DNA from: Deltaproteobacteria bacterium
GTDB taxonomy: Bacteria; Desulfobacterota; Desulfarculia; Adiutricales; Adiutricaceae
Direction: 5' to 3'
Assembly: GCA_031269485.1 (NCBI GenBank)
Contig: JAISZC010000227.1
Location: forward strand, 1-33,769
Length of the DNA: 33,769 nt
In this document: positions 27,135-33,769 of the stretch, in pieces
Position numbering within the stretch: the stretch's first letter is position 1
How the letters are laid out: each line of letters begins with the position of its first letter
The notes under the pieces: generated by a model
What the model was told of the DNA's origin: nothing
What the model saw: the letters and a program-made list of their open reading frames with translations, nothing else
Databases searched by the model: none
Made by a program: the position numbers and the translations under genes

Positions 27135-28553
27135 ATGACCAAAGTTGACAACTCAAAGCCTGAAAGTGATTTCAAATCAGATTTCAAGTCCAAGTATTTG
27201 TTGGTTGAACGCCAACTACGTGCGTTGGAGCTTGAAAGAGCAGATATGACGCAGGCTTTGAGCGATTTGTTCAAGGTCTTGGCTGACTATTTGGTCGGCC
27301 AAGGCTACGACGCCGCGGCGGCCGACATTTTGCGGAATCTTGAATTCGGCCTGCTCCGCAAGACCGACGCCCAGGCGCAGTGCGAAGAGGCCAAGGCCGC
27401 CGTATCCAAGCTCGCCTTCCGGCGCGTGCAGGAAACGCCGGCGTCCGACGACGGCTCGGCCGGTCCGTCGTCGGCCAGTCCGCCGCAGGAGGCGCTCGGC
27501 CTATTTCTGGATCAGCTGCAGGGCTTCCGCAACGGCCGCTACCAGTCTCTGGCCGACGACCTCGTCAGGATGCGCAACGAGAAGGCGCCGCCGGAGCACT
27601 GGGTCCAGTCTTTGCTGGCGCTGAGTTTCCGCCTGCTGCGGGATTACAGCGAAGAACGGTCTTTCATTTCATCGCGTCTTTCCGTCATCATAAAAAATCT
27701 AGTGCTCACGCAGAGAGAATTTTCTATATTTTTGGACCGCAGCATCGAATATTTCGACAATGACAACCGCAATTTCATCGACACTTTTTCCAGCCGTCTG
27801 GGCGCCATCAACGGCGGCTTGACCGAGGGCGCCGCCGAAGAGCCCGACAAGCTGCTGACCAGAGTCATGGAGGAGATCAACGCCCTGTTTCGGGCGGTGG
27901 AGCTGAAGGTCGAGCAGGACGAGAACCACCTTCAGGAGCTCAAGCGGGAGAAGGAGTCTTTGGAAACCCGGCTCGACGACGTCCGCCGCGACTACGATTC
28001 CTTCGTCACCCAGAGCCGCCGGCTGCTGAGCGATTTGGAGGACATCAAATCCATTTCCCTCAAAGACTCGTTGACGGGCATCTACAATCGGCGGGCCTAC
28101 GACGAGCAGATCCGCATGACGCTCGACAATATGGCCGTCGGCAAGCTTAGCAGCTTCGGGCTGATAATTTTCGACATTGACCTTTTTCGCGACGTCAACA
28201 ACAATTACGGTCACCAAGCCGGCGACAGCATCCTGGCTCACATGGGCCGCCTGGTCTCCTCGGCGCTGCGGTTCGACGACTTCGTCTTCCGCTACGGGGG
28301 CGACGAATTCATAATCCTGTTGCCGGAAGCCAACTTGCTCGACACCGTCCGGGTGGCCGAAAAAATACGCACCCAAGTCGAGACGGTGGAATTCGTCTTG
28401 TTCCGCAACTCCGACAAGTCGATCCACATCACCATTTCCATGGGCGTCACCGAAGGCGTTTCCGACGACACGGCCACCACGGTGCTGGCCAGGGCCGACA
28501 AGGCGCTCTACATCTCCAAGCAAAAGGGCCGCAACCTGGTGACGTCCAGCTGA
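27135..28553 (+). CDS. Diguanylate cyclase (GGDEF domain) with helical/coiled-coil N-terminal region
   Basis: DSLTGIYNRRAYDEQI; RFDDFVFRYGGDEF gives an intact GGDEF and an I-site RxxD five residues upstream; ARADKALYISKQKGRN. Confidence 0.95.
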   Translation: MTKVDNSKPESDFKSDFKSKYLLVERQLRALELERADMTQALSDLFKVLADYLVGQGYDAAAADILRNLEFGLLRKTDAQAQCEEAKAAVSKLAFRRVQETPASDDGSAGPSSASPPQEALGLFLDQLQGFRNGRYQSLADDLVRMRNEKAPPEHWVQSLLALSFRLLRDYSEERSFISSRLSVIIKNLVLTQREFSIFLDRSIEYFDNDNRNFIDTFSSRLGAINGGLTEGAAEEPDKLLTRVMEEINALFRAVELKVEQDENHLQELKREKESLETRLDDVRRDYDSFVTQSRRLLSDLEDIKSISLKDSLTGIYNRRAYDEQIRMTLDNMAVGKLSSFGLIIFDIDLFRDVNNNYGHQAGDSILAHMGRLVSSALRFDDFVFRYGGDEFIILLPEANLLDTVRVAEKIRTQVETVEFVLFRNSDKSIHITISMGVTEGVSDDTATTVLARADKALYISKQKGRNLVTSS

Positions 28554-28571
28554 CGGCCGGTCGCGCGGCCC

Positions 28572-29303
28572 TCACTCCCGGTTTTTGCGGCGATCCTGCC
28601 TGGTCATGGTTTTCCACTCCGGCGCGTCTTCGTATTTGCCCTTCTTTTTGCCGTGGCTGACGGCCGGTTCGGCGTAGAGGCCGGGCGACGGCGCCGCGCT
28701 TGGGGGCGACGTCCGTTCGGCCTCCACGGGCTTGGCCGGCACGGGAGGCCCCGTCAAGGCTTCGGGCTTGAGCGCGTCGGTCAGCCACATTCGCTCGGAG
28801 TAGGGCGTCAAGACCGCGCCCTGGGCCTCGGCCAGCCGAACCGACACGGCGATCATGGTCGGCTCGGGGCAGAACCGGCTAGCCGCCTTGCGGGCCGCTT
28901 GCCGGTCGGGAAAAAGCCTGATGGCCGGTTCGGACGGTCGAGGCTTGAGGCCGTGAACCGACGCGTGGGCCCACGCGGAAGGCTTGAGGCCCAGGTGGAG
29001 GATTTTGGGCTTGGGCAAATTCGGCGGCAGTTCCGGCGGCAGCTGGGCCAGAGCCGGCTTGAGGCGGATGAAGGCGCCTCGGGCCTCCAGCGGGGATTCG
29101 TCGCCGGGGCGGTTTAGGACCTCCAGAATTCGGCCTTCGCCCAGGCTTCGGAAGCCGTCTTCCGCCCGCAGGGCGGCGAGGAGCTCCTTCAACGGCACGA
29201 AGCCTTCGGCGTCGGGCAGCAAGGCGAATTCGTCCGGGGCCACGCCCAGAGCGTAGCGGAGCATTTTTTCCAAATTGTCGATTTGCTGGCCGTGCTTGCT
29301 CAT
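28572..29303 (-). CDS. Divergent RNA 2'-phosphotransferase (Tpt1/KptA)-like protein
   Basis: LEKMLRYALGVAPDEFALLPDAEGFVPLKELLAAL resembles the KptA N-terminus; KPKILHLGLKPSAWAHASVHGLKPR and MWLTDALKPEAL resemble YHGT...GLKP and VWLTD.VPP; basic C-terminal tail. Confidence 0.6.
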   Translation of the reverse strand: MSKHGQQIDNLEKMLRYALGVAPDEFALLPDAEGFVPLKELLAALRAEDGFRSLGEGRILEVLNRPGDESPLEARGAFIRLKPALAQLPPELPPNLPKPKILHLGLKPSAWAHASVHGLKPRPSEPAIRLFPDRQAARKAASRFCPEPTMIAVSVRLAEAQGAVLTPYSERMWLTDALKPEALTGPPVPAKPVEAERTSPPSAAPSPGLYAEPAVSHGKKKGKYEDAPEWKTMTRQDRRKNRE

Positions 29304-29546
29304 GCGTCACCTCGCTGGCCCGACTTGCGCTTGGCCGGGCCGTTCGTCTTGTCGGCCGTTTGGCTTTTCGGCCGCTTGGCTTTTCGGCCGCTTGGCTTGG
29401 CCGAGACGGCGCCGGCTCTCAGGTCGGCCTTAATTTTAGCACAAGGCCGGCGCCCTGCGCCGCCCCGTCGTCGAGGGCTTCCCTTTCAGCCAGAAATAAG
29501 CTATAATTTCCCTGCATGCCGTCCAGGGACAGAGAGCCGTCGCGTT

Positions 29547-29642
29547 ATGTCCTGTATGGCGGAAACGTTACAGCTGTGTTCTTTTTTTGTTAAAACATGT
29601 CCTAACTCCATTAACTATTTGTCAACAGTCTCTGCATATTAA
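29547..29642 (+). CDS. Possible 31-aa leader ORF upstream of the oxidoreductase operon
   Basis: MSCMAETLQLCSFFVKTCPNSINYLSTVSAY*; downstream of TATAAT at 29502-29507. Confidence 0.2.
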   Translation: MSCMAETLQLCSFFVKTCPNSINYLSTVSAY

Positions 29643-29760
29643 AGGGCGCGGCGTTTCGCTTCCCAGACGCGCCTTAATGAAGGTCATGCGGCCTGGACTC
29701 GCCGCCGGCGGTAAACCGCCGGGAGGGTCCCACCAAATTCCACGGCCAGGAGAGCAATTG

Positions 29761-30318
29761 ATGATTGAAATCCGTTTCCACGGACGAGGCGGGCAAGGCG
29801 CCGTCACCTCGGCCGAGCTGATGGCCCAGACCGCCATCGGCATGGGCAAGTTCGCCCAGGCTTTTCCCAGCTTCGGCCCCGAGAGGCGCGGAGCTCCCGT
29901 GACGGCCTTCCTGCGCATTTCCGAGACCCCCATCAAGCTGCGAGAGAAGGTCTACGAGCCCGACGTGGTGGTGGTCCTCGACGCGACCGTCATGAACGTC
30001 ACCAAGGTCGACCAGGGGCTCAAGGCCGACGGCGTGCTGCTGGTCAACTCCCATCATGGGGTCGAGGCCCTGCGTCGTCAGTACGCCTTCACGCAGAAGA
30101 TGTCGGTCATCGACGCGCTGGGCATCGCCTTGGAGGTGCTCAAGGTGCCCATCACCAACACCGTCATGCTGGGCGCCTTCGCCAAGGTCATGGGTCAGGC
30201 CACCCCCGACGACGTGGTGGAGCCCTTTAACCACCGATTTGGGCCCTCCTTGGCCCCGAAAAATCTGGAAGCCTTTAGGCGGGCCTACGAAGCGGCCAAT
30301 TTGGAGGGACGGGCATGA
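29761..30318 (+). CDS. porC: 2-oxoacid:ferredoxin oxidoreductase gamma subunit (PorC-like)
   Basis: [53 protein letters not shown] preceding the ATG. Confidence 0.93.
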
Positions 30319-30611
30319 AAAAGCCAATTGAAGCCATCGTCAAAGCCGGGGATCTGCCCGTGGGCTTCACGGCCCAGCCGGGCAGCACCGTCGCCTTCAA
30401 GACGGGCGACTGGCGTTCCGTTCGTCCTGTGCTCGACCGCGAAAAGTGCATTTACTGCGGCTTTTGTTACTATTACTGTCCTGACGGAGTCTATCAGGAC
30501 ATGGGTGCGGAAAAATGGTACAAGCCGGATCTTGATTACTGCAAGGGCTGCGGGGTCTGCGCCCATGAATGCCCCAAAAAGGCCATCACCATGACCTTGG
30601 AGGAGGTGTAA
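30315..30611 (+). CDS. porD: 2-oxoacid:ferredoxin oxidoreductase delta (2x[4Fe-4S]) subunit
   Basis: CIYCGFCYYYCPDGVY and CKGCGVCAHECPKKAI. Confidence 0.94.
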   Translation: MKKPIEAIVKAGDLPVGFTAQPGSTVAFKTGDWRSVRPVLDREKCIYCGFCYYYCPDGVYQDMGAEKWYKPDLDYCKGCGVCAHECPKKAITMTLEEV

Positions 30612-30613
30612 AC

Positions 30614-31783
30614 ATGAGCAAACGCGTAGGCATAGAGGTTTCCTTGGCGGTGGCCGAAGCTGTGAAGCTGGCCGACGCCGACGTGGTGGCGGCCTATCCC
30701 ATAACTCCGCAAACTCATATTGTCGAGCACCTCTCTGAACTGGTGGCGGACGGCGAATTGGACGCCGCCTACATCCCCGTCGAGTCGGAGCACTCGGCCA
30801 TGAGCTCGTGCATCGGCTCTTCGGCCGCCGGCGCCCGGACCTTCACCGCCACCAGCTCGCAGGGTCTGGCCTTGATGAACGAGATGATCTTCATCGCCCC
30901 GGTCCTGCGGACCCCGGTGATCTTGGCCATCGCCAACCGGGCCTTGTCGGCGCCCATCAACATTTGGAACGACCACTCCGACATCATGAGCGTGCGCGAC
31001 GCCGGCTGGATCTGCCTGTTCGCCGAAAACGGCCAGGAGGCCGTCGACATGACTCTGGCGGCCTTTCGCATCGGCGAGGACCCCCAAGTGAGCCTGCCGG
31101 TGAGCGTCAACATCGACGGCTTCACCCTCAGCCATTTCATCGAGCCGATCCTGCTGCCCGACAAGGCCGAAGTGGACCGTTTCCTGCCGCCTTTCAAGCC
31201 CGTCATCAAGCTCGACATCGCCCAGCCCATCTCCGTGGGCCTTTTGGCGCCCCCGGAGAGCTACACCGAGGCCCGCAAGGCCACCGACGACGCGCTTCTG
31301 GCCTCCAAGGCCGTGGTCAAGAAGGCCTTCGACGAGTACGAGGCCGTCTTCGGCCGCCGTTACCAGGTCGTGGAGTCCTACCGCGTCGAGGATGCCGAAA
31401 CCGTCATCGTCGCCATGGGCTCGATCGCCGAAACGGCCTCGATCGCCATCGACGAGATGCGCGAGGCCGGCCAAAAGGTGGGCCTGGTCCGGCTGCGGCT
31501 GTGGCGGCCGTTCCCGGCCGAGGAGCTGGCGGCCGCCTTGTCCGCGGCCAAGAACGTGGCCGTGATCGACCGGCACATGGTGCTGGGCGTCGACAACGGC
31601 CCGCTGGGCCTGGAGGTCAAGTCGCTGTTGTACGACGCGCCCAATCGGCCCCGGGTCTTCAACTACGTCCTCGGCCTCGGCGGACGCGACGTCACCCGCG
31701 ACGATTTCCGGGACATTGCTGCTCGGGTCTCCTCCTCTCAAGGCGTTCAGACCCGCTATGAAATAGTGGGGGTGCTCGCATGA
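30614..31783 (+). CDS. porA: 2-oxoacid:ferredoxin oxidoreductase alpha subunit
   Basis: AYPITPQTHIVEHLSELVADGELDAAYIPVESEHSAMSSCIGSSAAGARTFTATSSQGLALMNE. Confidence 0.95.
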   Translation: MSKRVGIEVSLAVAEAVKLADADVVAAYPITPQTHIVEHLSELVADGELDAAYIPVESEHSAMSSCIGSSAAGARTFTATSSQGLALMNEMIFIAPVLRTPVILAIANRALSAPINIWNDHSDIMSVRDAGWICLFAENGQEAVDMTLAAFRIGEDPQVSLPVSVNIDGFTLSHFIEPILLPDKAEVDRFLPPFKPVIKLDIAQPISVGLLAPPESYTEARKATDDALLASKAVVKKAFDEYEAVFGRRYQVVESYRVEDAETVIVAMGSIAETASIAIDEMREAGQKVGLVRLRLWRPFPAEELAAALSAAKNVAVIDRHMVLGVDNGPLGLEVKSLLYDAPNRPRVFNYVLGLGGRDVTRDDFRDIAARVSSSQGVQTRYEIVGVLA

Positions 31784-32730
31784 GAGCCGCCGACGTGCCT
31801 TTTGAAAAAGTGACCGCCAAAAATTTCCCCAAGGGGCCCGACTCGCTGGCCTCCGGACACCGGGCCTGCCAGGGCTGCGGGGAAGTGCTCGCCTTGAGGC
31901 TGCTGCTCAAGGCCCTGGGGACGGAGTTCATCGCCGTGTCGGCCACCGGCTGCATGGAGGTCTGCACCGGTCCGTTTCCCCAGTCGGCCTGGCGCATGCC
32001 CTGGATTCACGTGGCCTTCGAGAACGCCGCCGCCGTGGCCTCCGGGGTCGAGTCGGCCGTCAAGGTCCTCCGGCGCAAGGGCCGCGGCCCCGACAAGCGG
32101 ATACCCGTGGTGGCCGTCGCCGGCGACGGCGGCACCGCCGACATCGGGCTCCAGGCTCTCTCGGGCGCCCTGGAGCGGGGCCACGAGGACTTCGTGTACA
32201 TCTGCCTCGACAACGAGGCCTACATGAACACGGGCATCCAGCGGAGCTCGGCCACCCCCTTCGGCGCCAACACCACCACCTCGCCCGTCGGCAGCAAGTC
32301 CAGGGGCCAGTACTCCTGGAAAAAGAACATGCCGGCCATCGCCGCGGCCCACGGGGTTCCTTACGTGGCCACCGCCAACCCGGCCTTCCACCTCGACCTG
32401 ATGAACAAAATTCGTCGGGCCGTCGCCATTCCCGGGCCGGCCTACCTCCACGTCTACGCGCCCTGTCCCACGGGCTGGCGCATGAAGCCCGAGCTGGCCG
32501 TGGAAAGCGGGCGGCTGGCCGTCTCGACCAGGATCTTTCCCCTTTACGAGGTCCTCGACGGACGCTACGTCATCAACCGCAAAGTTGACAACCCGGCGCC
32601 TTTGACCGATTATTTCAAGGTCCAGGGCCGGTTCAAGCATTTGGGCGAAAAGGACGTGGCTTACATCACCGAGCGGGTCAACCAGGAATACGACAAGCTG
32701 GTCAAGCTGTCGGAAGCGTTTCCGGTCTAA
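31780..32730 (+). CDS. porB: 2-oxoacid:ferredoxin oxidoreductase beta (TPP-binding) subunit
   Basis: GHRACQGCGEVLALRLLLKALG; VVAVAGDGGTADIGLQALSGALERGHEDFVYICLDNEAYMNTGIQRSSATPFGA. Confidence 0.95.
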   Translation: MRAADVPFEKVTAKNFPKGPDSLASGHRACQGCGEVLALRLLLKALGTEFIAVSATGCMEVCTGPFPQSAWRMPWIHVAFENAAAVASGVESAVKVLRRKGRGPDKRIPVVAVAGDGGTADIGLQALSGALERGHEDFVYICLDNEAYMNTGIQRSSATPFGANTTTSPVGSKSRGQYSWKKNMPAIAAAHGVPYVATANPAFHLDLMNKIRRAVAIPGPAYLHVYAPCPTGWRMKPELAVESGRLAVSTRIFPLYEVLDGRYVINRKVDNPAPLTDYFKVQGRFKHLGEKDVAYITERVNQEYDKLVKLSEAFPV

Positions 32731-32760
32731 TTCGCGGTCGGCCAGTCGGCCGAACCTGGA

Positions 32761-32788
32761 AAAAGGGGGGCCAGGCCCCCCTTTTTTT
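32761..32788 (+). terminator. Rho-independent terminator after the por operon
   Basis: A-tract, GGGGGGCC hairpin with GGCCCCCC, then T-tract. Confidence 0.85.
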
Positions 32789-33261
32789 ATGACAAGACGG
32801 TAAATTCGGCCCAAAAATCTTCTTTGACTGTCTAGCTGGATATGGTAATTTATTGGCTTATTTTGGGCAAATTATACTCGCTAAACTCGCTAATATTTTT
32901 ATATTTTTTAAAAATAAGCATAGAATAATAGTTAAATGATTGGCAGCAATATTATTATTTTATCTATTATAGAGCATTAAATATGATAAAACTATGCAAA
33001 TTTCTGTATAGCGCGCATAATATAGTCTTTAGTAGAGTAATATATTCAAATAATAATTTATATTTTATTGAAAAATTTTTAAATAATACTAATTTAATGA
33101 TATTGAGGTCTAAAAAATGGCAATATCAAGGGCGGCAAGTATTTAGTCGCCCCTGCAAAAGGACCTATCTACCCGGAATGGCAGGATAAATCCTGTGAAA
33201 TGGCCCCCCTGGCCTCGCGTCCTCGAGTGGCAACTTAAGTCCTTGTAATCACTGGGAATGA

Positions 33262-33769
33262 GTCCAATCACCGGTCGGCAACGGCCTGAGCCTGGCCTCC
33301 ATCAGCCCCGAAAACCGCCCTGAACAGGTAGAAATAGGCCAGATTGACAATCGAGCTGAGCGGGCCATCGCCGGCCTTTTGGAGATGGCCCCCGAGCTGG
33401 CCTCCGTCAAGGGGCCCGACGGCGCTTGGCGGGAGGTCAAGACGGCCGACATCGCTCTGGGGACGATCATATTGGCCCGGCCCGGCGAAAAGCTGGCCTT
33501 GGACGGCCGGGTGACGTCGGGCTTTTGGACCATCGACCAGGCCCCCGTCACGGGCGAGAGCCTGCCGGCCGAAACGGCCGGCAAGCCCGAGCCCTCCCTC
33601 AAGCGCCTTTTCGCGGCCTCGGCCATCGCCGTCGTCGCCGAGCTGGCCTCCATCGCCGTAGCCCTGCCGGTCTGGGCCACGGCCGCCATGGCTTTGATCG
33701 CCGTGCTGCTGGGGGGCTTTTCGACCTGGCTGTCAGGCTGGCGGTCCATCAGGCGCCGGAAGCTGGACA
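33262..33769 (+). pseudogene. Scrambled P1B-type (heavy-metal) ATPase fragment, extends beyond window
   Basis: Open frame ERAIAGLLEMAPELASVKGPDGAWREVKTADIALGTIILARPGEKLALDGRVTSGFWTIDQAPVTGESLPAE (actuator domain) followed directly by LPVWATAAMALIAVLLGGFSTWLSGWRSIRRRKL, which looks like the TM segment that normally precedes it. Confidence 0.5.

Noticed and set aside
27699-28523. Minus-strand 274-aa ORF over the GGDEF gene
   Set aside because: Antisense shadow of a clear diguanylate cyclase.
30536-31741. Minus-strand 401-aa ORF over porA
   Set aside because: Antisense shadow; His/Asp/Val-rich with no recognisable family.
1-33769. CRISPR arrays, tRNA, rRNA, intact IS elements
   Set aside because: No regularly spaced identical repeats, tRNA-like cloverleaf, rRNA segments or transposase motifs were seen; the short tandem repeats noted are spacer-less or too few.

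Overview
High-GC bacterial (deltaproteobacterium-like by gene content, inferred) chromosomal window. Most of it is housekeeping or metabolic genes, broken by AT-rich intergenic islands. Left to right: the 3' end of a Pro/Glu-rich ORF, a small exported protein and mnmG (+). Then a long minus-strand series: spermidine-synthase-like protein, three diverged membrane-anchored paralogs (A, B, C), a roughly 920+ aa protein, pyrD, pyrK, yfiH/pgeF, a malate/lactate dehydrogenase, YihY/BrkB, an NtrX/NtrC-type regulator and rimI. Next comes a mannose-family PTS IIC/IIB/IIA, rapZ, ptsN and hpf block (-). It is followed by a DUF1178 gene (+), a GGDEF diguanylate cyclase (+), a divergent Tpt1/KptA-like protein (-), a 2-oxoacid:ferredoxin oxidoreductase gamma-delta-alpha-beta operon (+) and, at the right edge, a scrambled P1B-type ATPase fragment. 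The most unusual item is the protein at 6467..9220. By eye it aligns to a UPF1/Dna2-like SF1 helicase, a PLD-like domain and Zn ribbons, but every catalytic motif (Walker A, DEAD-box, HKD) appears replaced. It lies between members of the three-paralog family and its reading frame continues upstream with no standard start codon. I saw no CRISPR array, tRNA, rRNA or intact transposase. Family calls come from motif recognition only; no database search was run.
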